A DNA stretch of 64,000 bases from Roridomyces roridus (Eukaryota; Basidiomycota; Agaricomycetes; Agaricales; Mycenaceae), in assembly GCA_029378245.1 (NCBI GenBank), contig JARKIF010000064.1, positions 62,001 through 126,000 on the forward strand, given 5' to 3'. Position numbers and translations under genes: made by a program. The notes beneath the pieces are model-generated. The model was not told where the DNA came from. It ran no database searches and saw only the letters and a program-made list of their open reading frames with translations. This document shows, one piece after another, positions 1-11,005 of the stretch; position 1 is the stretch's first letter, and every line of letters begins with the position of its first letter.

Positions 1-251
1 TTTTCTAAATTCCCGGCTGTCCGCATTCCCAAGCTTGAAAAGCAGAGGAGATGCAGGAGCCATCCCGAGGACACCTCGTGCCCCAGCACATCGCACATTT
101 TACCTCTCATAAACACGTACATTGGGCCGCACTACATACGAACTCGGGAACAGATGGACCGGTAAGATTGAAGGTATTAGACTCCTTGTCGTGAATTTGT
201 CAGGAACTACTATACACTACGTACGAGCTTCGACAATCGAACATATACTGA

Positions 252-3004
252 TTATTCGTCGGAGGGGACTGCATGAAGAGATTCCAATCCTTCCAGAATT
301 GCGCGTGCACGCAAGGAGTCAGGCGAGTCACCGGCGTTGGCAGATAGATACGCAACCAGCGTGCTTTGGATTTTTTCCCGGGCTCCTCGGTCATCTAACC
401 ACGCAGCCAAGGGCCGAGAAACCATACGAGTTCCAGGATACACATCAAACATGTGGCTGGCAAGCACGGTGTCTAGCAGATGTCTGAGATTTGCATCCCA
501 GAGGCGGGCCAAACCATCCGCGAGTCGATTCTGGTGACGTTCGTGAACCCCTGCCTGAATTGAATTTGGCGCGATGAAATTCAGTGTTTCTGCAGCCGCG
601 TAGGGCAGATTATTCGGCTGCATTGTTTCCAAAAATTCACCGAGCTGGGCCACCTGTGCTTCAGCACGGAGCTGGTCGTGGCGATTCCGGTGAGTTATGT
701 ACGAGCGGTCATCCATGGGATTCGCCTCCTCGATAGGATACATCGTGGGGGTTGGCAGGAATCGAGAGATGAATTCTCCTGGATGGTCGAAGAAATCGAA
801 GGTCCGAATGATGCGTACCCGAAGTGAGGCGATGAGAGAAGTGACAATTCCGGCCGAAGATACGCCCCGGGAGTTTGACGTCTCAACGGCATTGAGAAGA
901 GACTCGTAGAGATCTGCACTGTAAGGCAGACCCGGACTCGACAGAGTCGCTCGCCAGAGGCAGCGCAACAATGGTCGATCGGGAGCCTTGGCAAGGACAG
1001 TTGAAAAAGGGTCTCTTGGAAGTGGGAGGCATGGAGAAGCATTTCGACAGCGTCGTCTGACTTGCGTATGCATATATAATCGATGATTGCCTTAGGTATT
1101 GGCACTGGACCGTCCTGCAAATTGGTTTGAGACCGTGTTACCATGGAACTCAGTTCCAAGATCACCGCATCGACCCGGTTGGCGGAATCAGCTGTCTGGA
1201 GTTCCTCAAGGTACCCGGATATGAGCCCCGATACCCCCAAGTGGATTCCCTGGATACAGCGCTCGGTCAGGGGCCCCACGGCGGAGGTAAGGAGATCCAC
1301 AGTATCCCGATATCGGTACAGTGAGCCCTGCGAGCCGACAAAAATGGAATTGGTCATGTATGAGATGAGAATTTGGCGGGGAATGCTCTCCAATTCCTCC
1401 ACGAGTATTGTAATCAACTCGCGTGAGGAGTAGGAGTAGGAGGTCTTAAATTGATCTAAAAGCTCGCCGTTGTACTTGCGAGACAACGGGCCTGACCGAT
1501 GGAATAGGTATGATCTGAGAGGTCCAAGACGCCGGTCAAGGTCCGGTTCAAGATCCACTTTGCCGTCGTCCCGAGCAAGAAACTCGGAGATTTGAGAAAG
1601 GGAACTCTTGGCCGAGCATAGGAGGGACCATTCTACCATGGCGTTTGCAGAAATGGCATAGCCCTTGACCTCTTTGTCTCCTTCACCACTTGGGTTGAAG
1701 AGACCGAGAAGCCGCGGATCGGTGGGTGTCAATGCACCCACACTACCGAGGGCCCACAAAGCCTTGTAGTAAGTAATCCTCCGGCGTTTTGAAGCCTCGG
1801 GAAGTAGTAACCCAGTATCGCAACTGTGAAAGAGATCCAGAAAGCGACGGTGCATCTCCAGATCGGGATGATTCATCAAACTCTTGAAGTGGTTTCGGTA
1901 GGCGAAACGGGGATATTTGGGACCCCAGAGAACGTCTGGGATAGCTTCGGTAAAGGGCTCGAACTCGGTGTCATCCGCCAGCGATTTGACAGTCCAGACG
2001 AGGGCCCGATAGTCACGTTCCTGCGTGTCCTCCGTCGCCGCATGGGACATGGCTTCAACGAGAGTAGCCTCGCCCTCCGTCGAGATCGAGTCGTCAACTA
2101 TACACCGCCGCCTCAGAAATCTCGTGATTCCTCTCGACATATTCCGGAACGCTTCGGAAAGCGGGGTTCGGTATGGGCAGTCTAGATAATATAAGGGGAG
2201 GATTGTGAATGCCGAATACACGATGGCGATCAAAGCCAATATAAAGGCGACCACGCATGCCATCGGGATGTTAATGGGGATGAGGAATGCGACGAGTCCG
2301 GCGAAGAAGAGGAGGAGGGATAGATGCAGCAAGAGTGGAATAACATCCACAACTTTGTGCATATTGAATTCCTTGAGGCCGTAATATAGGAACGAAAAAA
2401 TCCTCGCCCGAACGCCCGGCGCAGAGCGCATGTCTGCTTTGTGAAGAAAGTCGCGTGCCCATTGCTCGACAAGCGTCGCAATGAGAGCACACGACAGACT
2501 GAGGCCGAGACTGATAAACCAAAGTGTATTGCAGACGAGGGACGTAGCGGGTGGGCTGAACGAAGGCGTGGGTGTGGGCATTTGAAACGTGCTCCCATTC
2601 GCCGCGGCGGCAAGCTGTTGAGAAATTTGGGAGAGCAGCTGCACCGTAGCGTCTCCCGAGTCTGGAACCAGTGTCGGATAGCTTTCGATGATAAAAGCTG
2701 TTAAACTGGCCGAGAAGAGACCAGCCTTGCGAGAACGATAGTCAGCGAATGGTAGCGTTTGAAGTAAGCTTGTGTCGTACGAATATGAGAATCCCCTCCA
2801 TGTCATTCTTCCAGCTCTCAACCAAGGATTTGTCGTACTTCTCCGCCTCGGAGATATACACGGACCAAAGCTTGGCCGCTGCAGCTTCTTCAGTGGGGTC
2901 AATAGCAGCCTCTGTGTTGGGGGATGCTCAGACTGGGATGGGCGGAGATACAAAGTCATGGACGCACTGTGTTTGCTTCTGGGGTCCTTCTCTGGGTCGG
3001 ACAT
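252..3004 (-). CDS. DUF6535 membrane protein (apparent single frameshift)
   Basis: This is a DUF6535 protein, a membrane family of unknown function common in mushroom genomes. The start at 3004 is followed by two introns, 2912-2967 (56 nt) and 2726-2780 (55 nt). Splicing them gives an N-terminus with the family signatures KYDKSLVESWKNDMEGIL and AGLFSASLTAFIIESY, and the reading phase closes exactly. Hydrophobic helices follow (SLGLSLSCALIATLVEQWARDF; two more near VDVIPLLLHLSLLLFFAGLV). The long C-terminal part is soluble. The frame changes near 1004-1008, a run of five A (T on the coding strand); one extra T there would join the two halves into one reading frame ending at 252. No intron fits, because the only GT..AG pair nearby is about 12 nt apart. 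The family assignment is solid; whether the copy is dead or the break is a sequencing error is open. Confidence 0.85.
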
Positions 3005-4084
3005 GAGGAGGTTCTGAGAAAGGGGATAGGCGCCCAAAGCCTTGACGTGCACCGGTGACCCCGCATCTGTCAGCCATTCGCGGTCTCAGGACTATAATTG
3101 AACATTCTACATGTACAATAATGGTCCAATTTTGGGAGAAGCATCGGGCGGGGGAATAATTCATCGGGATGGAGTGATGCCGCCCTCTATTCCTCTCGCG
3201 ATGAAGAAAGATGCGAGCCACGGAGAGCTGTCAGACGATCCACCGTTTTGCCCACGGGCCCAAGAACTTTGAGACAGATGCAAAGGACTCACCGAGACTC
3301 AAGGTCGGTGAAAGGAGGGAAGAAGGATACATGCATGCCAATGAAGACGACGATCTGCACCGTGCCGCGGGAGGAGAACCCGAGCTGCACAGACAGCGTG
3401 ACGACCAGCCGGGATGATGTATCCCACCACCCTGCCCGATCGAGCGATGATGACCCCAAGGGTCTGCACAGAAGAGCCACGAGCCAACAAGGTCGGATGA
3501 AGGCACTAGAAGGAGAGCTGGAAACTCACCGATGCATTCTATGCACGCTCCTTCGCATGGCTTGAGCTGCTGGTGGTCCTTCGCGAGAGGATGAGACACG
3601 AGGATCCTGGATAATCGTATCCGCACGAGTGGGATAGGAAGGGTTGCAGCCTTGTTCGCAAGACGGCCCTGGACACGACAGGCCGAAAGACGGAGCGCGC
3701 CTCCCTACCCGTGCGTAGGGGAAGCAAAGCATCGAGCCCTCGCAACGCACGCCGGAAGGGTAAACGCGCCCATTCTAAGTAATACACCGGCTGCCTTGGT
3801 CGTTACCCGTCGCGTTGAGCGTTCTGTAGATAGACTCGGGCTGTCGACTCGGGGCACCGTGTGGAAGAAAGGAAAGGTCAGTCGTCGGCCAGTTTTATGG
3901 GAATGAGAGCACGCGCCGTCGTGATCTCTACGTAGCTCCGCGTCGCCAGCTCGTTGCATGATACACCGCATTGCCGCTGCATGAAATCGGCGCATTAGAG
4001 ACCTTGAGAAGACGGGCAGACATCGATCGAGGCAACTTGAAAACAACCAAGTTTGATAGTGAGAGGCAGAAGCTCCCTGGAACG
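3005..4084. other. Intergenic, no supported gene
   Basis: About 1.1 kb upstream of the DUF6535 gene. Short open frames exist on both strands, but none shows a recognisable domain or a consistent exon pattern. I see no repeat shared with the rest of the window. Confidence 0.5.
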
Positions 4085-4222
4085 AGCCTCAGAGATAGAG
4101 CGCTTCCTGCGGTGTCTGGGCTCGGGACAGAGCCGCCGGTTTGTCTTTGCTGACCAATTGATCCGCCAGCAGCTGCAAAATTTCAAGCCACACCTCGTTT
4201 GGGACGTTCGTGAGACGACATG
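4085..4222 (-). pseudogene. F-box gene 5' relic (minus-strand partner)
   Basis: Read on the minus strand from an ATG at 4222, the sequence begins MSSHER, as in the intact F-box gene at 11006-12517, then needs one added base to continue as EVWLEILQLLADQL, which matches the start of an F-box (PNELWLEMFHLLP). An in-frame stop follows about 35 codons later. Only the first part of the gene is recognisable. It lies head-to-head with a second relic starting at 4290. Confidence 0.55.
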
Positions 4223-4289
4223 GTGGCAAGGGCAAAGAGTCGGTTTGTCGTTGTTGATCATTTGATCCGCCAGCTTGCCCTCCACCACC

Positions 4290-4480
4290 ATGCCATCCCG
4301 CGAACGGATACCCAACGAAATCTGGCTCGAGAGTCGAAATATTCCGCTACTACCTTCCTCACCAGTCTCTCACCCGCGTCCACTCGAGGCATCGCCAATT
4401 TACCGCCATATCCCGCGCGCTACTTTTCGCCCATTCCACCTTCCACCTAGTGCTGAGAGCCACGGCTAAGCGGCGGCTCT
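4290..4480 (+). pseudogene. F-box gene 5' relic (plus-strand partner)
   Basis: An ATG at 4290 begins MPSRERIPNEIWLE, close to MSSHERVPNELWLE of the intact F-box gene at 11006-12517. After this the matching frame changes; another frame carries RQFTAISRALLFAHSTFHL, which corresponds to RKFTRISRVLLFSHLVFSP in the intact gene. It is therefore a truncated, frameshifted copy of the F-box region with no leucine-rich part left. Confidence 0.6.
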
Positions 4481-5168
4481 CCTCAAGCTCTCCTGCATTT
4501 TACAAAACGGTACATAGACGGTACTGCCAGTCTTATATGGAGTCGATAATAAGTCCTAGAGCTCCCTAGGAGCTCTGGCGAGTGTCCTGGTCAGGCTCCG
4601 GGGCCCACGCATCACCATTGCGTTCCTTCTGCCTGACAATAAATCGACCACGGTGACGTCGACCGGCCGTCCCGCACAAACTGTTGGAGTAGCTCTCCCT
4701 CACGAGGGGGCACGTTCTCCGCGATCGTTGGTTTGAGCGACTCGGGATTCAAGGCAGAGACATTTCTTTTCCGGGACCCTGCATGAGACTCGTCAGAGCG
4801 ATCAAGGACAGCGGAAAATAGAGACGAACGCCCGGAAGTACTCAAAGGTCTCGAAAATGTCCAACTTCGTGGGGAAGACCAGTGAGTCTGCGCTGGCATG
4901 GGCGCACGAACCACCTGCCTTTTCGAGTCAGTCGTCATTCACAAGCAATGCCAAATACCCCTGATCCTGTACCAGCATGATCTGGAACTTTCTGGATGCT
5001 TTCTTAACGGTCTATCTGCTCTACCACGCTTTCTCAAATTTCCCATGCAAAGGATGGTCATTCCCAACTTCTGTGCTTGCTCTAGAAGTATCTGATCACA
5101 TGTCACTCCCCAATCGCATTATTCAGCCTCGAATTTTCTGACTAATTCAGAACCTCTTCCCTCCGACC
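4481..5168. other. Intergenic, no supported gene
   Basis: Upstream of the SnoaL-like gene. A 108-codon open frame on the minus strand (4612-4938) has no domain that I recognise and no exon partner, so I did not call it. Confidence 0.45.
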
Positions 5169-5763
5169 ATGAGCAAATTCACCCTCACCAAAGCCCACAT
5201 CGCCTCCCTCCTCGACCCCGTCAGCCTCTCATCCAACTGGGCCCCGTTCGTGTCTGCCATCGACCCTGACGTGCGTTGGGTTATTGGAGGCGAGACAACG
5301 CATCCGACGCGCAAGATGGGTGTCTACGTGCGTTTGCCTCTTTCTTTCTTCCTTCTCATTTGAAGGTTGAAGCTGCTATTGGTAGAATCTGGCCGGCTGG
5401 AGGCAAGATGTGAACCAACCACTCCTAGCACGGCTGAAGACTGGACTCAAAATGACGGTTTCTTCTGTCGAGGTGCGTACAGAGTCGAATCGCAGATCAC
5501 ACCGCCGCTAATGAGCGCTATATATGTAACGTGTAGGTCATCGGAAACAAAGCCGTCGTGGAGGCATACGGCGAAGCGACTCAAGCCAATGGCAGACCGT
5601 ACAACAACCGGTGAGCGCCGAACGATGCGGACTACAAAATCCCGTAATTGAAGAATGTAGCTATGCGTGGTTCCTCATATTCTCGGAGGAAACTGGCAAG
5701 ATTGTCGAGATTCGTGAATATCTGGATACAGCGTTGGTCCAGGAGGTCCAGGAGACGAATTAG
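5169..5763 (+). CDS. Small SnoaL/NTF2-like protein
   Basis: Four exons (5169-5327, 5386-5472, 5537-5610, 5661-5763) with canonical GT..AG introns join without phase conflict into a 140-residue protein. The fold suggested is the SnoaL/NTF2-like cone: an N-terminal helix ending in SSNWAPFVSAIDPDVRW, then GNKAVVEAYGEA and a beta-rich C-terminus YAWFLIFSEETGKIVEIREYLDT, the usual end of such domains. Members include isomerases, polyketide cyclases and proteins of unknown role, so no reaction can be given. The start at 5169 is the first ATG giving the conserved N-terminus. It converges with the epoxide hydrolase gene, about 110 bp from its 3' end. Intron positions are well supported; the family call is by pattern only. 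Confidence 0.75.
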
Positions 5764-5871
5764 AACATTGTACATCCGATGAAAAGTACATCCCAAACGT
5801 TTCTTCCGCGTATGCGACTGGAATCCGTTCTTGCCCGTCTGGTCTGTCGCGCACATCCTGTTTTTCAATTT

Positions 5872-7480
5872 TCAATCGTACCCATTCTTCCCTGTCACCA
5901 CCCCAAACGCCGGCCCTCCCTGCGCAAACATATCTCTAAGGTCCTGACTCAGCGCTTCCGGCTTCTCATACGCTGCGAAATGCCCTCCACTCTCATGCTC
6001 ACGATCAAACACAATGTTTCCCAGACCACTCGTCCAGCTACACGGCAAAAGTCATCAGATGGCAGTCGACGAGGACAGAAAGGGCCCACGCACCTCTTCG
6101 GCAACACCAAATTTTCTCCGGGGAATCTGGAAACACCGAGCGGTATCGACGTCTTCTCGTACGCCAAGAACTTGCTACCCTGCGTCTCGAGACTCCCTTC
6201 TCCCAGCTCATAGTATATCCGCCCAGGCGCTCCAGGCCCAGCGCGGGAGAACCAGTAAATCGAAACCCAGGTAAGCACTAACCGATCCAATCCAGTCAAC
6301 TTCGAGTAAGAAGAAGAATGAGAAACAAGAGTCCTCACCTTCATCATCATCCCAAACATACCCATCCGTCCACGCCACAAGCTTCTCGTATATCCACGCC
6401 AACAAGCCCACAGGCGAATCCGCCAGCGAATACCCCACAGTCTGCGGTTTCGTGCTCATTTCCGCAGAGTATCCGCGCCCCTTCAGGTTGAACTCATCAC
6501 TGCGTTTGAATTTTGCTTTGTCTTGCGCAGTGAGAGGGGTGAGGAGCATCTTGAGGTAAGCTAAAGGTTGGGTGAAGAGCGTCGGGCGTTGTACCCTATG
6601 TAGGTGGGTTCAGCCGGCAATTAATATTGAAGCCTTGGAATAAGAACTTACACGGGAAAGTTGGTATGCCACGCTTTGCTGTGTTCCGGACCGTATAGGT
6701 GCGCGATTTTGCGAGTAATCTACGAGGCGGCTTGAGTTCAAGACGAAGTCGATCATTCGGATTCATACGAACCGCGAATCCCCAGTCTCCACCTTGAGTC
6801 ACTGTGCACTGAATCAGCGAGGCGGTTTCAAGCCGACAGAGAAAAAGAGGCACACCATATTGATCGTACCCCAAAGCCAACATGAGCTTATGGCAAACCT
6901 AACGAGGCTGAGTTGAACGGTAATAGCACAACTGAATTTCAACATACCTCCGCATATTGATGAGGGAGAAACCCCTTCTTCGCCGGTGCCTGCGAGAAAC
7001 CAAAGCCCGGCAGACTAACCATCACGACATGAAAACTGGGATGATCAGGTGAAGTTTGCGTGAGGATGGGCACCAGCTTCCGGCCTTCGTAAAAACATCC
7101 TGGCCCTGCGTGACAAAGTATCAGAACTCTCATCAACGAGGGAACCAACAACACCTACATCCATGAACAAAAAGAAGCGGAATGGCCCCCTTCGTCTCGC
7201 TCTTCTTGTGAATATAATGTATGTTGAGAGTCCCATGCCCCTCCACCTCAACATCGCGCGTAAATTGCGGAAGCTCAGCATTCAACCGGGCTTCCTGACT
7301 CCGCCAGTCATACCCGTTAGCCCACCGATCGACGAGTCGACGCATATCAGCGAGCGGGACACCGTAGTCCCAGCCAGCGTCTTCGAGTTCGTCAGGGAAG
7401 GTCACGAGCGCGAGTTTTTGGCGGAGGAGGGAGAGTGATTCGTCTGGGACGGAGATTTGGAAGGGTGTTTCGGAGGACAT
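5872..7480 (-). CDS. Epoxide hydrolase, microsomal type (copy 1)
   Basis: An alpha/beta-hydrolase of the microsomal epoxide hydrolase type, which opens epoxides to diols. The N-terminus matches the epoxide hydrolase N-terminal (EHN) domain: ISVPDESLSLLRQKLAL, then the typical DWR and HYIHKKS segments. The oxyanion-loop motif HGWPG is split by an intron. The nucleophile motif is GGDWG, coded near 6798-6812, and the catalytic His lies in ESGGHFAAYEKPEAL near the C-terminus. Several short introns are needed and the protein ends GKNGYD at 5872. Start at 7480, with a TATA-like element just upstream. A paralogue with the same intron layout lies at 52003-53590 on the other strand. All catalytic motifs are present, so it is probably active; the substrate is unknown. 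Confidence 0.88.
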
Positions 7481-7517
7481 TGCGTAGGTGGGGCGTTGAA
7501 TGGGACAGTGGACGTTC

Positions 7518-7525
7518 TTTATAAG
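7518..7525 (-). promoter_or_regulatory. TATA-like element of epoxide hydrolase copy 1
   Basis: Read on the minus strand this is CTTATAAA, 37-45 bp upstream of the start codon at 7480. The position fits a TATA box with a short leader; no experimental support is implied. Confidence 0.4.
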
Positions 7526-7701
7526 CCTGTATTCTAGCGAGGAAGCGCGTATGTAGTTACTAAGCCAGCGTCGTCATTTTGAGCCACTTGCGCGTGATCA
7601 ATTATATGGCTCCGCATCTTGGCAAGATCGAGGGTGAGAACTGGATAAGAACTGGCGTCGGTCTAATTGACCGTCCTGGGATTCAAACAAATCACAAAGT
7701 T

Positions 7702-8499
7702 CGGGAGTTGAGATAACAGGACCACCGGGACTTTGATGGCTGTGTTGCGGTGATCTGCCGCTTCGGCTGTCATCGCGGCCAACATCCCCGCCTGATATCA
7801 CCATTCACGACTGACTCAGAGCACCAATGAATTAGAAAGTATTATTGCAAGGCGGACAGAATGTGTTACAACAGTAGATGGTAGGTAAGGTGTGGAAAAG
7901 AAGATGAGGGCAACGCGGGTGGAGCGCACATCAATGTAATGTGAGCACACGGCGGGTGAGGAACGAGGGGGTTGTCGAACGCTGGGACAAAAGGTTGCGA
8001 CAGATCGCCTGCGTCGTGCGATGGGGCGCGCACGCTGCGAAGTCGGGAAGCGAGGTCGGGCTTCGAAGCGGGAAACGGCTGCGAAGGAGGCGGCGTGGTC
8101 AAGGCTTCGAGCGCGACGACTGGCGAGAAGGGCGAGGTCAGTTGACCAGCGAAGAAGGGCACACGCAATCTCAGGCTCATCGAGCGGCCTCGTACGTGGG
8201 CCGTGGTGACACGGTACTAGGGTGACATGGCGACGTGCTGGTGACGTTTGCGCGGCGTCAAGGGCGACAGCAGGGCCACTGCGCGCAGGAGGTACGGTGG
8301 TCGGGTTGTTCCAAGCTTGTCGGGTTACGCAGGGTGAGAGGAGGGCAGAGACAGGAGAGACAGGAGCGTCAGACAGGAGCGTGATCATTGATCATTTGAT
8401 GAAGATGACGACATCGCTGACATGCCGATCGGCACATCACCGCCATCACCAGAATCCCGGTGGTCCTGTTATCCGGTGGTCCTGTTATCTCAACTCCCG
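7702..8499. repeat. Inverted-repeat-bounded element
   Basis: A perfect 27-bp inverted repeat (7702-7728 and 8473-8499, beginning CGGGAGTTGAGATAACAG) bounds about 800 bp. Similarity between the arms continues inward imperfectly to about 7780 and 8400. A 10-bp direct repeat, TCAAACAAAT, lies outside at 7683-7692 and 8507-8516, and the right arm carries a 16-bp tandem duplication (GGTGGTCCTGTTATC..) at 8459-8490. The interior has only a low-complexity open frame (7816-8388, minus) and no transposase. It may be a non-autonomous DNA element; the exact ends are not settled. Confidence 0.5.
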
Positions 8500-8571
8500 G
8501 ACGCACTCAAACAAATATGTATATATTCAGTGGGGATACATGTGAAATATCAGAATTTCAGTCGCGTTTTT

Positions 8572-10286
8572 TCAGGCGTTGGTCTGCTTCAAAACAAACA
8601 GCCCCCGCTCGAGCGTATTAACGAGAATGTACCCGCTCTCGAAGTACGGGTACGCCGACCAGCTGCCGCCAAATACGGCCTCACCGCCGATGGCGTCATC
8701 CTCGGGATGCACTGTCGTCTTTGAGTGAGTACTCAAAAAAGTAATTGAAGAACGCACCGTCGAAGAACGCAGTCTCGACGAAGCTCGAGCCCGTAGGATC
8801 CTCCACAACGCTCGAGACATCCACGATCCGGAGTCCACTCTTATAGTTGCTCATGTACACCTGACCATTCTGGAACATCGTCGTGAATAATCGATACGGA
8901 AATGAGGCACAGTGACTTACATGGGTGTAAAGGTTATGGTCGATGGCGCGGACCGGTGCCTCATGATGTCCCGTCAGAACGGGGTGGGCGAGGTCTCTGA
9001 TGTCCCAGACGAAGGTGATCGTCTTTTGGTCGACCGCCCAGCCTCGGTGCATCATCTCGTCCAACTCATCGTTCATGAGCAGATACGACTGGTTCTTCTC
9101 GTCGATGACCCATCCCTGGTGCGAGTACGCTACGCCGTGGTAGAAACTCGCCGAGATGATGGTCGGGTCGGAGGGGTCGGTGATATCATAAATGGTAAAG
9201 GTGTCCTCGTTGAACGAGTAGCACACGTCGACGCCTTGATAGTTGGAGTCAGGTCCGGAGTAGGTAAGGCACTGCGCACTAATTCTTCATCAGACAGAGG
9301 GAATTCAAAAAGCGGAGGAGACATACTCATGCACATAGCCGTCTTCACCGGCGCAGCCCACGGTCTGGGGATTGGCGGGGTCGGAGACGTCGATGAAGAT
9401 GAGACCAGCACCACATTCGCTGTCGGCTGGTTAATCAGCAGGCCAAGTTTAGCACAATCTAAACTTACTGCAGACGAGGCATAGCGCCGACGGCCACGAT
9501 AAGATTCTTGTCGGCGTGCGACACGACATTGTGGGACGAGCCAAGAGGAAGATCGTCGTAATGCCCGGTGAGGTCGGTCTCGATGCTGAACTCTTTCGGT
9601 TCGTCGACGAGGGAACGATCCAAGAGCTGGAACGATGAGACAGACTTCCAGTGGCAAAAGTCGAGACGCACCTTGAACAAGTCAAAGACCTGAATACCGT
9701 GTCCTGGAGCCTCACTCCCAATGTACGCATGGTGTTTGATGACCTTGATGTCCCTCCAGACGCTGTTCTCTGTCTGCGTTGGCAGGCGTCCGAGATACGC
9801 GATGCGGCCATTGGAAAGGACCTCGACAAAGGCCGTACCATCCATCTGGGCAACGAGACCAAACTCCCTCGTCACCCCATCCTCGGTATGCGCCCATCCC
9901 CAAATATCGTTCCCAACCTGGGCGGTAGACCCCAGCGCGCCGTGCGGCATGAACGTGTAGAGGTCCAGATTATTGCACATGAACGTAGCATTCGCGTCCG
10001 TCCCGGCAAACCCGTCGACACAAGGCGTGAATTCCTCGATCGGCTTGAGCCCGAGCATCGGGTCGAATATGCCCGTCGCACGCACGACGTCGGCACGTAT
10101 GTCGTCGACGGCGGCAGTCATCATGTCCATGAGCATCATGTGCACTTTCCCAGAGGCGTAGTCGGACGGCTCAGCCAGGGGAATGTGCACGAAGGGCTGT
10201 TCGTCGCCTCGACGTACCCCATCGAGGTGGAATTGCGCAGAGACGGCACCCAGAAATGCGAGGAGGACGCTGGCGAGTAGCTTCAT
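8572..10286 (-). CDS. Secreted LVIVD / choice-of-anchor B family protein
   Basis: A secreted beta-propeller-like protein of the LVIVD or choice-of-anchor B type, whose role is unknown. The start at 10286 gives a clear signal peptide, MKLLASVLLAFLGAVSAQ. Repeats carrying the family pattern follow: WGWAHTEDGVTREFGLVAQMDG, then VWRDIKVIKHHAYIGSE, then SHQGWVIDEKNQSYLLMNDEL, then VYMSNYKSGLRIVDVS. The last intron is 8712-8757 (46 nt); splicing it restores AFFDVHPEDDAIGG and leads to GSWSAYPYFESGYILVNTLERG and the stop at 8572. Without it the frame ends early. Other introns lie near 8910, 9280 and 9440. The signal peptide and fungal homology pattern point to the cell surface or exterior. Confidence 0.82.
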
Positions 10287-10470
10287 GGTGGTCTGGGAAG
10301 AGGCGGGAAGGCGTCACCGCTGCGGCCCTTGGAACTTTGATAAGTAGCGCAGCTTGCGATCAACTGACCACGCGGATCCTTGACGCGGAGATATCAAAGT
10401 TGGCCGCGGCAAAATCAACCCAAACAAACAACCATGCAAACAACCTTTGTCTCTCGACCACCATCTCTGA

Positions 10471-10773
10471 ATGGGACAATACTGGAAAATAATCAACCTC
10501 GACAAGCTCGAAATGTTTGGATGCGCGGGGAAGTTGGGAGAGTGGTTCTTCGACGATTCTGGTTGGCTTCTGAACAGTTTGGTCGCCAGCAACCCACCTG
10601 AACTCCCCGCGTACGAGGGGAATCTTCAGCGTGGGGTTTGAGCTGGAGATCGGTTCGATTTCGTTGACGAGGAGTGGCTGGATGAGTTGGAAGAGGGAAA
10701 TGGATGGACCGACGTGAGTGATGAGGTCTTGAAAGAGGTTGAGGCTATCTGGAGGTCGGAATACGGGGGTTGA
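10471..10773 (+). pseudogene. MGQYW-family gene with nonsense mutation
   Basis: A 101-codon open frame starts MGQYWKIINLDKLEMFG and continues KLGEWFFDD, the N-terminal signature of a protein family abundant in mushroom genomes (function unknown, some members with F-boxes). Codon 57 is TGA at 10639-10641, in the context GV*AGDRF, where relatives as I recall them have GxWAGDR; a single TGG-to-TGA change explains it. The frame then runs on as DEEWLDELEEGNGWTDVSDEV to a TGA at 10771. The protein is also far shorter than usual for the family, so it is a truncated and dead copy. A second relic is at 19714-20048. Confidence 0.65.
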
Positions 10774-11005
10774 ATGTCGTTCCGAGATGAATGGATATTA
10801 CTATAGACCAAACGCAAACACTGTTTGATCTCCTTGGCTTAGCTTCAGGATATTCAAAGTGTAGGGCTTGACTATGTACCCGAAGTTCAAAAAGACAAGA
10901 AATTATAAGTCAGTAGTAGTAAGTACGCTAGTTAATCGACGCTTCCTTCACCAGCCCTCCCAGAAATCCTCGAACCCTTCCCGACGGCCCACAATCTCAG
11001 TTATT

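Noticed and set aside
4612..4938. 108-codon minus-strand frame with some protein-like composition
   Set aside because: No recognisable family, no splice partner, no support beyond being open.
7816..8388. 190-codon minus-strand frame inside the inverted-repeat element
   Set aside because: Low-complexity Arg/Pro/Ser/Ala-rich composition, no domain, and equally long frames on the other strand; probably a GC-rich shadow.
8712..8734. A 21-nt micro-intron in the LVIVD gene
   Set aside because: It does not restore the frame; a normal 46-nt intron (8712-8757) does and gives the expected AFFDVHPEDD sequence.
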